DNA from: Heliocidaris erythrogramma
Lineage: Eukaryota > Echinodermata > Echinoidea > Camarodonta > Echinometridae
Assembly: GCA_025617745.1 (NCBI GenBank)
Contig: CM046864.1
Coordinates: 30,421,162 to 30,485,161, forward strand
Length of the DNA: 64,000 bases
Reading direction: 5' to 3'
Within the stretch, counting starts at the first letter, position 1; each line of letters opens with the position of its first letter. Below are positions 33,556 through 46,124 of the stretch, in pieces. Position numbers and translations under genes: made by a program. The notes under the pieces are model-generated. The model was not told the origin of the DNA. It saw only the letters and a program-made list of their open reading frames with translations, and did no database searches.

Positions 33556-34960
33556 AAAAAAATCATACAATTCTAGAATATTTGTCATTATATAGTGCTA
33601 TTAACGTTAATGCTTTTACAAGTCCAGTGCTATCATTTCCAGTCAAACTTGTCTCATTGTCTTTCTTTAAACCTGATACACTGGAGCCTATCCATCATTT
33701 CGTCTGAAATATTAAGCACACGGTCTTTTAATAAAATCATATTTTCCCCATATCGTGTATCGCAGAATCATATCTGTGGGTGTTCGCAGATAATGGTTAG
33801 GATCTGAATGGGCTTTGTGTTTGACTGACGTACCTTTACACTTTTCATAAAAAAAGAATGTATTCCTTTATCACAAGCGTTGGAATCGAACTACATGAAT
33901 ACGAAATCACATTTTTGCCAAAACACACACAAAGACTGATCAGCATACCAATAGCGAGGTCAACTATAATAATATACTAAGTGTTTGACTAGCATAGCGT
34001 AACGTTGCAGCGTACACAGAATCAAAGAATACAGTAGGCAGCCCGTTCTCATATTTTTCTTTCATCTTGCTACCAAACAAGCCCTCAATATAATTGAATA
34101 GGTGCATTTGCATGTCATGAGTCACCTCCTCTTTTGCTATTCATAAGCCTCATGAATAGACGAAAACGTGATTTGTTAATAGTGAGGGGGTGCTAGTCCA
34201 ACTAATTTCAAGGAAATTTAAAGATTACCCTTCCCTTCTTTTTTTTTCTTTTCTCGCCCCCCCCCCCTTTTAGCTCCTTCTTTTTTGTCTTCTTTTTCTT
34301 TTCTTTTCTTTTTTTTTTTTGGGGGGGGGGGAGGTGTTATCTGTTTTCTTTTCTTTTTGTTTTGGTTGAATATATCAATTATCATGTATTTATTTTACAT
34401 CATTAACCCAAAGCCGGATTTCTTATCAACAAAGACTTTTTAACAAACGAAAAGTAAGATTTTTCCCTCAACATGATATATTTGTATCTAACTTGTATGT
34501 CAAGGATGTAGAAGTGCACAATAGCTCTATAATACAACAACAACAGAAAAATGTTGGAGTAAATATGAGCTTCCAACCCCTCCAGTTTATCCCATTTTAC
34601 CCAATGCGCAAATTCATGTATTTAGCCACTGAGTTGGGTCGAACTTGTGGGTTTGGCTCAATCAGTATCTTCTTTCATTACAAGTATGCCATTTATTCAT
34701 TTATTTATCTATTTGTTATTTATACCAACTAGAGGCCTGGAATTTACATGAACATTGCAGGAGAGATCAGGAGAATTAAAATGGCAGCTAGGATTCATTG
34801 CTTGCTCAAAAAAATAAATAATACCACTGATAATCTAAATGCAATATCATATCATGCGAAAAAAAATCACCTCAAATGTAAGTATGGCATATGCCCTTTT
34901 TTCATTCAATTTTAACCTGATTATATCCTCTGGGTTGTTGATTGTTTAGACCAATACTAA
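33556..34960 (+). repeat. Local segmental triplication, unit 2
   Basis: Same landmarks as unit 1, plus a downstream part ('tatcaattatcatg', 'cttccaacccctccagtttatcccattttaccc', 'ggtttggctcaatcagtatctt') shared with unit 3. A CT-rich/poly(C)/poly(G) patch occupies 34230-34335. 34961-35207 shows nothing recognised. Confidence 0.8.
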
Positions 34961-35207
34961 ATGCATACACTTTCATTTGTTATGATTTTTATAGCCAACT
35001 CATATGCAATAATTCAACCTTGTGAGATGATTTTAGTTATTTGGGAGATTTTACTTTTTATATTTTATTATAAAGCCTTTTTTTGTATATAACGTGCAAA
35101 GTGTGAACAATAGCCAGCCAAAACACCAAGGATCGAGAAGGCTAATCAATGGTTCACTGCAACTCATTAAAAAATATATATAAAAAGCAATTTAATGAAT
35201 AATATTT

Positions 35208-35432
35208 GGCAATAGGTAAAACATTAAAGTCATGAAATGCGATTTGCCAAAAGAAATCTATGCACACGCCTTTTAAAAGAATTTACTCCTGTACAGGAAG
35301 GCGTTCCAACTACATGATATTGGGCAATATGTAAAACATTAAAGTCATGAAATGCGATTTGCCAAAAGAAATCTATGCACACGCCTTTTAAAAGAATTTA
35401 GTCTGCAGGAAGGCGTTCCAACTACATGATTT
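35208..35432. repeat. Tandem duplication, about 115 bp unit
   Basis: The block beginning 'ggcaatatgtaaaacattaaag' and ending 'ggcgttccaactacatgat' occurs at 35208-35322 and 35323-35432, nearly identical. It overlaps the 3' end of the LINE fragment. Confidence 0.9.
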
Positions 35433-35800
35433 GGGAGACTGTTCCAAACCATTGAAGCCGTGTGAATGAAGCTTCTGTCCAATTGATGAGTTTTTGCAGT
35501 GGGTAATAGAACAGCGTGGACAGGAGAAGGTACACTAGCTCTGGTCACTCGTCTCCTTTCTAGAGGCGGAGGGAGCATTTCATTTAAGTCTTTTGGGCAC
35601 TGTTCTGTGTGCATTTTGTAGAATACATAAGCACCTGCAACTTGGCGACCGTGAGTTAAACTATGGATAAATCTTGAAGGGCAGTGGGTTCATCAACACC
35701 AATGACCTTGAGTGCTTTTTTCCGAATGTTGTCTAACATACTAAGTATGGTAGAGGAGGCATTTATCCAGCATAAAGATGCATATTCCATTATTTTTCAA
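35345..35800 (-). pseudogene. LINE RT C-terminal fragment
   Basis: Minus-strand frame with RRVTRAS, SFIHTASMVWNSLPNHV and FKRRVHRFL, the C-terminal domain of CR1/L2/Jockey-type LINE ORFs. The upstream part (ASSTILSML..IRKKALKVIG) continues in another frame at about 35640-35800. Only the tail of the ORF remains. The following 35801-36448 contains nothing recognised. Confidence 0.75.
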
Positions 35801-36448
35801 TTTTCAAGCCTATATTTCATCAAAGTCCTTTGATTTCTTTCCTTAAAAGCGTCATATATATTTCTCCCGATTATCCCTTAATCAGTCAATCTAATCGAAT
35901 CCCCTTCACTTCCCTCCAAATCTTCACTTCTTTCCCTCATCTCTAATCCAATCTAATCAGCACTAATCCAATGAATTCATGTCAGATTTGACCATATCCT
36001 TGACCATTCTTTTGTTATGATTACTCATTCAGGTTCACTGTGGATTTTGTTCATAATTTTTATAAATTAGGAAAACTGTTCATTTGTTTTTAATCTTTAA
36101 AACGAAGAGAATCAAAAACGTGATAATGGAATTTACACTCTGGTGTGGATTTTCAACACTGGCCGTCATAAAATGCATAAAGTTCCCAGTCTTTGCTTCA
36201 TTGCCATGGTAAAACCTGATGGAGTATGCCAATCCTACGTTTTCTGGGTTAAGAAAACCATTGGCGACATGACTAGAATTCTAATGAAGCCACTTCATGG
36301 TATATTGGTGGCCCTCTTTAATTTTCAAGAGCCGCAATGAAATACATTATTTGAGCTCAGGGCCAATTAAAACCATTGGTGACATCATTAGATCTCAGCA
36401 CCTCTTTGCAAATGGCAGCCATCAATCTCTATGGATTGGAAGCCAAGT

Positions 36449-36760
36449 GTTTAGTTTTAGTTTAGTTTAGTTTAGTTTATTTCCACATAAAATAAATCAA
36501 AATACAAATCATACATTTTGGAATACATTATGGAATAATAGAAATCGGTTACATAATTCAAGGACAGATATGTCACATTAATGAAAGAATTTGAAAATAA
36601 TGAGAGTACATGCAATTCAAAGATTTACGTTCATGTATATACAGTGGAGGGTACTAAAGTAAAGCTAGGCTTGTGGATAGGCCCCAGTGTGGAACGGGAT
36701 GGAACAAGTCTGCAATGTAGAACTCTTCAGAAATATATGCAGGAGGGTAACATTTTAAAT
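36449..36760 (-). mobile_element. Probable LINE 3' end with TTTAG repeat
   Basis: (TTTAG)4-5 at 36455-36478 next to an AT-rich trailer. Read on the minus strand this is '...aaataaactaaactaaac', the kind of pentamer tail that ends CR1/L2 LINEs here. No coding part is attached. Confidence 0.4.
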
Positions 36761-37470
36761 TAAAAAAAAATCATACAATTCTAGAATGTTTGTCATTACA
36801 GTGCTAATAACGTTAATGCTGATACAAGTTCAGTGCTGTCATTTCCAGTCAAAGATGTATTATCATCTTTCTTTAAATCTGATACACTGGAGCCGATCCA
36901 TCATCTGAAATAAATAAGTAAACACACGGCCTTTGAAACTCATATTTTCCCCATATTATGTATCGTGGAATTATTTTTGCTTGTGTTCGCAGATAACTGT
37001 TAGGATCTGAATAGGCTTTGTGTTTGACTGACGTACCTTTACACTTTTCATAGAAAAAGAACAATTTTGCATAAACACACACAAAGACTGATCAGCATAC
37101 CAATGGGCAGCCCGTTCTCATCTTTTCATTTTATTTCATCTTCCTTGTACCAACAAAGCCCTCAATATAATTGAATAGGTGCGATTTCAATTCATGAGTT
37201 ACCTCCTCTTTTGCTATTCATAAGCCTCATGAATAGACGAAAACGTGTTTGTCTTTTTTTTAACAGTGTCAGGCCGATAGGGGGTGCTAGTCCAACTAAT
37301 TTCAAGGAAATTTATAGCTCGCCCTCCCTTTTTTTTCTTCTTCTTGTCCCTCCCCTCTTCTTTTTCATTTCCTGTCTACTTCTTCTTTTACTTCTTCTTT
37401 CTCCTTTTTTCCCTTTTTATAATCATTATTTTATATTTGTCTATTTATGTATATATATATATATATATAT

Positions 37471-37699
37471 ATGTGAAAGAAATGAGAGAATAATGGTTGC
37501 GTAGCTTAAATCAAAGTTCCCCAGAGCTGTCCTCCCTTTTTGAAATTTTTGCAAAGGCTGAAAAAATGTCTCCGCCGGGAATCGAACCCGGGTCGTTGGC
37601 TTAGAACGCCAATGCCTTAACCACTAGACCACGGAGACGGGTTAGTGGTTTCGGCGACACCAGATTCAATTGACCGACATTCTCCCATTTCTTTCACAT
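37471..37699. mobile_element. 229-bp TIR element carrying a tRNA gene
   Basis: ATGTGAAAGAAATGAGAGAAT at 37471-37491 is repeated inverted at 37679-37699 with one mismatch in 21 bp. The arms sit directly after an (AT)n run. Inside is the tRNA-Arg gene. Whether the TIRs move the tRNA or arose around it cannot be judged from one copy. Confidence 0.6.
37568..37638 (-). tRNA. tRNA-Arg (anticodon TCT)
   Basis: 71-nt perfect cloverleaf on the minus strand: acceptor GTCTCCG/CGGAGAC (7 bp), D stem GTCT/AGGC, anticodon stem TTGGC/GCCAA with loop GTTCTAA, 4-nt variable loop, T stem CCGGG/CCCGG with loop TTCGATT. Anticodon TCT reads AGA (Arg). A and B boxes are intact and a T6 RNA polymerase III terminator follows the 3' end. 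No CCA is encoded, as expected for a eukaryotic nuclear gene. Confidence 0.93.
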
Positions 37700-37791
37700 T
37701 TGTATTTATTTCCACGAGATTTGCCAAAGCTGTTTTATGTGTTATTTCCTTACACAATTATTTCCTTACACAATTATATATATATATATAT

Positions 37792-38734
37792 ACTGTCTTA
37801 GATTGCGTGGAGAGTCTCTATGTGAGACGTTCACTATTTGCGTTATCTGCAATGCTCGCTGCTCGCAGTTTGAGCACTCTGGTGACTCCACTATGCAATT
37901 CTTCCCCACAATGTGTAACCGCACAACAAGGGTCCCAAGTCCTTGTGTTGCCATAAATCCATTATGGTAATAGCCGGGAGGGCGCATTGTTATACATAAT
38001 TTGTATTAACGCTCGCTGCACATGCAGTTTGAGCACTGTCTTAGATTGCGTGGAGAGTCTCTATGTGAGACGTTCACTATTTGCGTTATATGCAATGCTC
38101 GCTGCTCGCAGTTTGAGCACTCTGGTGACTCCACTATGCAATTCTTCCCCACAATGTGTAACCGCACAACAAGGGTCCCAAGTCCTTGTGTTGCCATAAA
38201 TCCATTATGGTAATAGCCGGGAGGGCGCATTGTTATACATAATTTGTATTAACGCTCGCTGCACATGCAGTTTGAGCACTGTCTTCGATTGCGTGGAGAG
38301 TCTCTATGTGAGACGTTCACTATTTGCGTTATATGCAATGCTCGCTGCTCGCAGTTTGAGCACTCTGGAGACTCCACTATGCAATTCTTCCCCACAATGT
38401 GTAACCGCACAACAAGGGTCCCAAGTCCTTGTGTTGCCATAAATCCATTATGGTAATAGCCGGGAGGGCGCATTGTTATACATAATTTGTATTAACGCTC
38501 GCTGCACATGCAGTTTGAGCACTGTCTTAGATTGCGTGGAGAGTCTCTATGTGAGACGTTCACTATTTGCGTTATATGCAATGCTCACTGCTCGCAGTTT
38601 GAGCACTCTGGTGACTCCACTATGCAATTCTTCCCCACAATGTGTAACCGCACAACAAGGGTCCCAAGTCCTTGTGTTGCCATAAATCCATTATGGTAAT
38701 AGCCGGGAGGGCGCATTGTTATACATAATTTGTA
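37792..38734. repeat. 243-bp satellite, about 3.9 copies
   Basis: Units start ACTGTCTTAGATTGCGTGG at 37792, 38035, 38278 and 38521. Copies differ at only a few positions. Each unit contains two related half-motifs (GCAGTTTGAGCACTCTGG and GCAGTTTGAGCACTGTC), so it arose from an older internal duplication. (AT)n borders both ends. Short open frames repeat with the unit and are not genes. Confidence 0.95.
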
Positions 38735-38759
38735 TATATATATATATATATATATACAA

Positions 38760-38888
38760 TGAATGAATTCCAACTTTTTTATTTTAACCAAATTTTCGAT
38801 CCTCACGGATCTTCCTCAGGGTAATGAACAAAGTGAAATGTGCATGTGAAGCTCTGCTCAGAACAAGTTGACAATGTATATAATTATG

Positions 38889-38905
<17 letters not shown>
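38760..38905 (-). mobile_element. Possible Penelope-type terminal fragment with hammerhead-like core
   Basis: On the minus strand, 38794-38819 contains CTGAGGA, one A, a 5-bp stem GATCC/GGATC closed by GTGA, then GAAA. This is the conserved core layout of hammerhead ribozymes, which Penelope-like elements carry in their terminal repeats. The extra A and the lack of clear stems I and III argue against activity. Confidence 0.3.
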
Positions 38906-38920
<15 letters not shown>

Positions 38921-39287
38921 TTTGGGGGGGGTGTCTGTTTGCTTGTATTGTTGTTGTTTTTTTTTGGGGGGGGGTGAAGATATCAATTATGATGATAGTT
39001 TATTTTACATCACTAACACAAAGATTGATTTCTCATCAACAAAGACCTCTTAACAAAGGAAGGGTAAGATTTGCCCTTAACGTGATCTAGTTTTATCTAA
39101 CTTGTACGTTAAGGATGTACAAATGTGTACAAGAGCTATATAATACACCAACAACAACAACAAACATTCTGTTACTAGCAGATAGCGGAGAGAATATGAG
39201 CTTCCAACCTGGCTGCAGTTTATCCCATTTTACCCTACGTTCCTGACAATGTGCAAAACTATTTAGGCACTGAGCTGTTAGACCACA

Positions 39288-39515
39288 GAGGTGTCGTGGT
39301 CTAGTGAATACGTCACCGGACTGTGGATCTCATGGTTCGTGGTTCGAGTCCCGCCGCGGCACTAATGTCCTTTGGCAAGACATTAATCTACTTTTGCCAC
39401 TCTCCACCCAGGTAGCTGGGCTTAAAGCCAGGGTAATAATACTACTTCGGAGCTTAGAAACATTGTATGTATTAAGCGCAATATAAAAGTTATGTAGATG
39501 TATATGTATGTATTA
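39288..39515 (+). mobile_element. tRNA-derived SINE
   Basis: tRNA head with A box TGGTCTAGTGAATACG and B box GGTTCGAGTCCC, then GTCCTTTGGCAAGACATTAA, 'ctccacccaggtagctgggcttaaagccagggtaataat' and a 3' end 'tgtatgtattaagcgcaatataaaag'. It is the most complete SINE here and shares its body with 8494-8607, 14480-14640 and 53590-53790. Confidence 0.85.
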
Positions 39516-39815
39516 TTACTATTATTGGGTCAAACTTTTGGGTTTGGCTCAATCAATATCTTGTCTCATTACGAGTGTGCCATTTTATGTTGTTTTTTGT
39601 ACTAATGCCAAACATAGGACATTGCAGGAGAGGACAGGAGAATTAAAAGACAGGTAGCATTCCTTTCTTGCTCAAACAAATAAATGATAATCTAAATGCA
39701 ATAAACACACCACGCATAAAATTCGCCTGTAATTTAAGTGTGGTATCTGTTCCTTTTTAATTCACTTTCAACCTAATCATTTCCTCGGGGTGTTGTTTAT
39801 TTAGACCATTAGGAC

Positions 39816-40474
39816 ACTCAGATAATATATAGCAATAGGACACCAACAATACAAAACAAGCAAAATGCAAATTATACAAAGTGAGGGAGTTGTCCTCATT
39901 TACGTCGCCGTCGATTGATTATATCGCCAATTTGAGATTCACATACAGTACATCTAGTAATGTAAGTTTCAAACCTAATAAATTGCCTATTACTTGAGTA
40001 ATATCTTCAGAATTTCGCTAACATGTTTAACTGATTTTACCGTTTTCACTTTATCTAAGAGTGGAATACCCATGCACTCGTCTATCAGAAGAAGGATATG
40101 TGTACTACACTACAACACAATAATCTATAGCAATAGGACACGTTAGTTTTATATGACAAAACTAGAATCTCACCTACCATCACGTTGTCTGGGCAAAGTA
40201 CCTCTTTTATGGAAAAGAATCATTCCATAAATTGGGTAAAACATGAATTTTCAAGCATGGTCTCTTTTTATTTGCTAAGACTTAAGGTTATTTGGCTTTG
40301 TGTTGCCTCATCACAGTGATCGGGGAAACCTACGGGAAGCCAGTGGCACACGAGGCGTCACTTTGCTGACGTAGCACCGCGTTAGCCACTGGTTGTTCTT
40401 TGGTGCGCCACATGGTGTTCACATCGTACAGCACATACCAGTCCCGCAAAATGAACAGTGCAAACTTTCTATTA
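39816..40474. other. No gene seen
   Basis: AT-rich; the only structure noticed is a loose inverted pair 'agccagtggc' / 'gccactggtt' at about 40337-40394. Confidence 0.5.
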
Positions 40475-41000
40475 AATTAGTTTGTTTGTTTGTTTGTTTG
40501 AATTTATTTTCTTCTGCAATCATATAAGAGCATACAATAACAGGGAAAATATAACAATGCATTCACATAAAATGAAAAGAACATAACGTGATCAAAATAT
40601 ACATATTGATAATAATATAATTACATTTCAGTTTATAAATTATAAATTATTCAACGCATTGACGTTCAGAGAGCAGAAGACGGACTGCCATTATAAACTT
40701 AAGTTTGAAAACATGACAGCCCAAATAAATCAGTGTAATATACGTAGAAGCAGAATGGAGGTCAAATAAATAAGGGAATTATTCAGACGAAATATACGCA
40801 TATCTAGATTTTTGTATAGTGTGTACATGAATGAAAGTGATAAAATGACGGTGAAAATGAAAAAATGAAAATGATGTCTGTTGATGAATAATGAGTTGAT
40901 GAAATGTATCAGTCTGGACTTCGGTGAATTTGGTAACTAAAGATCATTTGATTTATCAGAACATGGACTATTGATTTAAAGTGTGGTTTAACCTTTGTAA
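40475..41000 (-). mobile_element. LINE-D 3' UTR with CAAA-repeat tail
   Basis: Lies immediately downstream of the LINE-D stop on the minus strand and ends in (CAAA)n (plus strand TTTG repeats at 40479-40502). Its length of about 525 bp matches the equivalent trailer of LINE-E. Confidence 0.7.
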
Positions 41001-43952
41001 CTAATTTGAACTATTATACTCTATTAGCAAACTTGTTTTAACTTGAGCCTTAAATGCAAAAAGATTTTGACAAGATTTTAAAGAGTTTGGAAGTGAATTC
41101 CACAAATCTGGGCCATGGTGTCGAATTGTCTTATGTGCAAAAAATAGCCTAGGATTTACCAAATGATAATTTAGGGAGTTACAGGTGGGATATGAGTGAA
41201 CATTCGTAATAAGTGTGAAGAAATCATTGAATGTATCCGGTAGTAGGTTATTTCTGTATTTGAACATAAAAAGTAAGCTTTGGAGTGAATTAATATCAAA
41301 GACTTTTAATGTTTTGAAATGACTAAAAATGGGATTTGTATGAGCTAAATAGTGAGAGCCAGAACAGATTCTGAGAGCTTTCTTTTGTAATATGTAAATC
41401 GGGTAAATATTTGTTTTAGCGTTAGCCCATATTAAATTACAGTAAGTAATATATGGCAATATAAGAGTATTATATAACATAAAAAGAGTATTTTTCGGAA
41501 GATAATTTTTAGTTTTATAAAGTATACCAATATTTTTAGCGATAGAAGTTTTTATGTGGGTTAACTGATGATTCCAATTCAAGTTTTCATCTATGAAAAC
41601 ACCTAGAAATTTAGTATATCGTTTTCTTTCTAAGGGCATATTGTCAATTGATATTGCTAAAGGAAAATCAAACATACGATTATTGGCATGTTTGAAATAA
41701 ATAAAATTAGTCTTTTGTATGTTGAGAGACAATTTGTTACATTTGAACCAGGTTGATACTTTGGGCAATTCTTGATTGAGAAAGTGGATCAGGGTATTTA
41801 AGTTAACATGAGAATAGAAAATATTGGTATCGTCAGCATACAAAATGAAGGATAATAAGGAGGATGTGTTACTTATGTCATTAATATATAGTAAAAAAAG
41901 GAGGGGCCTAATATTGAACATTGTGGGACACCGCATTGAATTGATAAAGGAGTGGATGACGTACCATTAAATACTACATATTGTTTCCTATCCGATAAAT
42001 AATCGTGGAACCAAGATAGCGTTACACCTCGAATTCCATATGTCTGAAGTTTTGTTAATAAGATGTCCTGATCAAGAGTATCAAATGCCTTAGAAAGGTC
42101 CATAAAAATTTCTATAACATGTTTTTATTGGCAATTGCCTCAGTTACTTTATCAAAAAATTGTACTAGAGCTAAGTCAGTTGAATATTGTTTCCTAAAAC
42201 CAAATTGATTATTATTAAGGAGCTTATGATTGTTCAAAAATTTATAAAGTCTTTTGTGAAAATTATTTTCATGAATTTTGGATATACTCGGAAGAATGGA
42301 AATGGGTCTGTAACTGCTTATTAGGTGGGGGTCTTCTTTTTTGTAAACTGGATTAACTTTTGCAATTTTAAGAGATCTTGGGACAATACCCGTCGCGATT
42401 GAAAGATTAAAAACATGGGTTAGTGGAGAAGCAATAGTGTATATAATTTGTTTAAGAAGAAATGTGCTTATTCTGTCGTGGCCCTTAGATTTACTTGAAT
42501 TGAGTTCTTTTGTTATGTTAATTATTTCGGTAGGATTAGTCGGGTTGAGAAAGAGAGATGATGGAATCGGTTCAGGAAGAAATTCAGTGAAATCTTTATT
42601 TTGCCTTTCAAAATTCTTTGCAAGATTGGGACCAAGATTTACAAAATATGAATTAAATGAGTTTGCTGTGTCATCAGGGTGAATGATATTGTCATTCAAA
42701 GTAAAATTTTCTTTGGGTAACTGTTGTGGCTTCTTGCCCATTAAATTTTTGATAATGTCCCATGTAGCTTTCATATTCGATTTAGCTTGGTTTAATTTTT
42801 CAGAATAATGCATTTTTTTAGAGGTTCGAATTATATCAATTAATTTATTTCTGTATTTCTTATATTTATAACAGTTATGGCTATTTGGGTTGGTTAGGTA
42901 AATTTTGTAAAGTTTATTTCTCGTATGTATTGATTTCAAAATTGCTTTTGTTATCCAGGGTTTTTTACTCCGTTTACGGCTTCTCTTAGAAGTGACTAAG
43001 GGGAAATTTTTATCATAATAAAATTGCAATTTGTTGTTAAAGATTTCGTATGCAATATTTGCGTTTTGCTGAGAGTGCACACTCGACCAATCTTCGGTGG
43101 CAAGATCATTCTTAAAAGATTCGATATTTTCTTTTGTCTCCTTACGAAAAGTTGTTGGATTGTTCCGATCATCATTCGAAATATTATTTTGACATATAAT
43201 AAAAATTGGAAGATGATCTGAAATCTCTGAATATAGGAGGCCGCTAGTTATATCTGTATCGTAAATGTTAGAAAATATATTGTCAACTAAAGTCGAGGAA
43301 TGAGTATCAATTCTTGTAGGCTTTGTGATATGTGGGTAGCAAGCGTTTGAATAGGCTACTTGAAGAAACTGTTCACAATTATTATTTTGAGTTAGTAAAT
43401 CAATATTGAAATCACCCATAAAATACAATCTTTTGTTTTCTGGCAATAAAGTATCAAACATAGATTCTAAATCCCCGTAAAATGAATCGATTTGGCTGTT
43501 CGGGGGTCTATATATTAAACCAATGATAATATTCTTCTCTTTTGGATTTTTAATTCAATAAATAGTGTTTTACTTTCCTTGAGAGATAAATCATGACGGA
43601 TTATAAATTGTAATTGTTCTTGAATATAAAGGGCAACACCACCACCTCTCTTTCCTATGCGATCGTTTCTAATCATCTGGTAATTTTGTTAGTTAAATAA
43701 ATCAGGTGAAACAGAATGCAGCCAAGTTTCAGTGACACCAATGACCGAGAAAGGAAAATTATTAAGAGAAGATAAAAATGTTTCAAAATTTTCAAAATTT
43801 TTATTCAAACTTCGAGAGTTTATATGGAGTAAGCTAAAGGTTTTAGACGCACGGTTGAAACTAGAAGTGAATTCCTGAGGTGTATAATAATTGCTATTAA
43901 AGATGAAATCATTTAAATCAAAGTTTGGTTGCAGGTTAGCGTCGGGATCCAT
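41001..43952 (-). pseudogene. LINE-D: CR1/L2-type endonuclease-RT ORF, broken
   Basis: Runs from ATG 43950-43952 to a stop at 41001-41003. APE endonuclease: LLHINSRSL and VTETWL in the first frame, GDFNIDLL and SDHLP after a frame break between 43690 and 43460. RT: YRPIS, FGFRKQYSTDLAL, then a break near 42110, MDLSKAFDTLD, GVPQ.SILGP, a break near 41900, FILYADDTN and KFLGV. The C-terminal WNSLPNSLK domain is complete. Three frameshifts make it inactive. Sequence wording is close to LINE-E, so both belong to one family. Confidence 0.88.
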
Positions 43953-43970
43953 AATTTTGTATGCGTAATG

Positions 43971-46124
43971 TTAAAAACTGAATTTTGAAGTCACTGAGTG
44001 TAAAATGATTTTGAAGGAAAGTGAAATGAAAGGTGGCAGATGAAGGAGTGGGATGACAGAATGAGATGAAACGTGAAATGAAGGATGAACACAAATCATA
44101 CAAAAAAAATCTTATTCTTGATCATAGCTACAAAACATACAAGGAGCATCTCTACCATTAGGCTACTTAATGGAACATTAAGTTCATCGGCTGAGAATGA
44201 GATTGAGCCGAAAGCCCCTCCCATTCCCAGCCAATGACTTGTATTTGTACATTGAAGTAATACTAACATTTGTTTTAAAAGATAAAAAGGATAAATTTTC
44301 AGGCACATTAAAGTTTGCATGTACAACACTAGATTCATTATATAGAAAATAACTCAACCCTGAGAATTCTTTATCTTTTAAGATTTAACATAATATATAA
44401 CACAAGACGGCAGCCACGACCAAACCATTCAAACCAGAACAATGGGACTTGCGTACATATTCCACCGTTCCGGTCCAAATAGTCCAACTCCCGGCCGCAC
44501 CACCATACACTATCAAATTCCAGATTCCATGAATGCACTTTGATTATTTTAAGTGTAAACATGTAGACCAACACTTAATGTAAATCATATACAGTTGTAA
44601 ACACTGCATTATAGACCGAAAGTGAATTGAAGTGAAATTGAATTGAAATTGAACTGAAACAAAAACAAAACTTTTTTTTCTTTTCTGTTTTACTTTTCTT
44701 TTTAGAAAGATAAAAAACTCAGAGTTTGTCATTTCATTAATGACTACTTATAACATACATATTTAAACATAAAACAGACTTTGTATACTAATTGATTAGC
44801 TCTCAACATGCCAACGTCGCCAACTGTCACCACTTACATGTAGTGCATATAAAGTCCATTGATCTCTATGGCATGTTACATGTAAGAGTTAAGCTACAAT
44901 GCAGCCATGTTTGCTACTTCCATAAGACAAAATAATAAATATATTACATGTATACTTTGGTCGTTATTTGTTTTATATGAAATTGATGTACCTGAATATT
45001 AACATTAGAATATATATATATACATGTATTTTTTTACTATAAATATATGGTAAATCATAAAAGAAATATCATCATGCGTAACTTTTGAGAGAGACTGTAG
45101 GAATATACAGTGTACATTGTTATTAAACATCTGTAGTTTACTAATGATAATTATACAATAATATAACACCAATAAAAATGGGTAAACTCAGGGTCTCTAT
45201 TAAAAACTTCAAGTCTGATGTGTATGGTTAAACTTAGATAACCAAGGCAGAACTCAATTGTTCTTAAAGTTATTGTATGATTTTTTTTGTTTTGTATGAT
45301 CTTTTAAAAAAAAATATCATAGCCTTTGTGGCATGCACTTTCAACTTTTATCAGAAGAAAGTCTGTAATAATTCATACATCATCAGTAGGTCAAACCCGT
45401 CGATTATTACACGTCCTGCAACAATAGTAGGCCAAACCCATGGATGATGATTGATCTATTTTTCATATCATTTAAAAATATGTATTGTTATTTATATCTT
45501 TTCTTATTCTTATCAAAACTGAATCAAAATATTTCATCTATATATCAAATTTATGCAAATGGAGCAATGTATCCCACATCCGTGACTGATCAATCGAGAT
45601 GTACAAAGAGTTATCAACTCCTTCAGTCAAAATAATAGTGACATATACATGTGTACATACATATTACCATTATGAACTTGGGATTGCAAAAACATACCAA
45701 TAACCGATATGCAGATTCCATCATCAAATAAAAAAAACTTGATGATTTAATGATTTATGTAGCAAGCTGCATGTATGAGTAGGAACCTGTCACCTGTCAC
45801 AGTCTTAAGTTCATCCATGGACTAAAATACCTTTTTACCATTCTGATATCAGATAAATAACATTTACTAATCCCTTCATGAATGGTGATAAATAGTGCCT
45901 CAATGTCTTAATTGTTATGACAGACATTGAATTAGTTGTATTGAGGAATAAATAACCTAACATTTAAGGGACGATGTTACATGTAAATGCAAACACTGCC
46001 TTCTTTAGAAATGCCTCAGCCTTTGAGGCATGCACTTTTAAAGTGGCGCAAGTGTCAAAGGATTGATTGACACAATCGAAATGATGCCTAATGTGAACGG
46101 GCATTACGTAGAAACCATATTGTT
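43971..46124. other. No gene seen (about 2.1 kb)
   Basis: AT-rich. Open frames at 44096-44732 and 45444-45635 lack motifs. Short (AT)n at 45010-45020. I see no repeat family shared with the rest of the window. Confidence 0.55.

Larger units (their letters stand above)
36765..39815 (+). repeat. Local segmental triplication, unit 3, with insertions
   Basis: Matches unit 2 from 'aatcatacaattctagaatgtttgtcatta' to 'ggggtgttgtttatttagacca'. It is expanded by about 1.45 kb between two (AT)n tracts (37450-37472 and 38880-38905) and by a SINE at 39288-39515. Confidence 0.75.

Noticed and set aside
36449-36480. TTTAG repeat considered as telomere-like sequence
   Set aside because: Only four to five pentamers. 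It fits the 3' tail of a LINE on the minus strand and is not TTAGGG.
37792-38734. Regular 243-bp repeats considered as a CRISPR-like array or repeated small genes
   Set aside because: Whole units are conserved with no unique spacers, and the genome is eukaryotic. The repeated 60-74 codon frames simply follow the satellite period.
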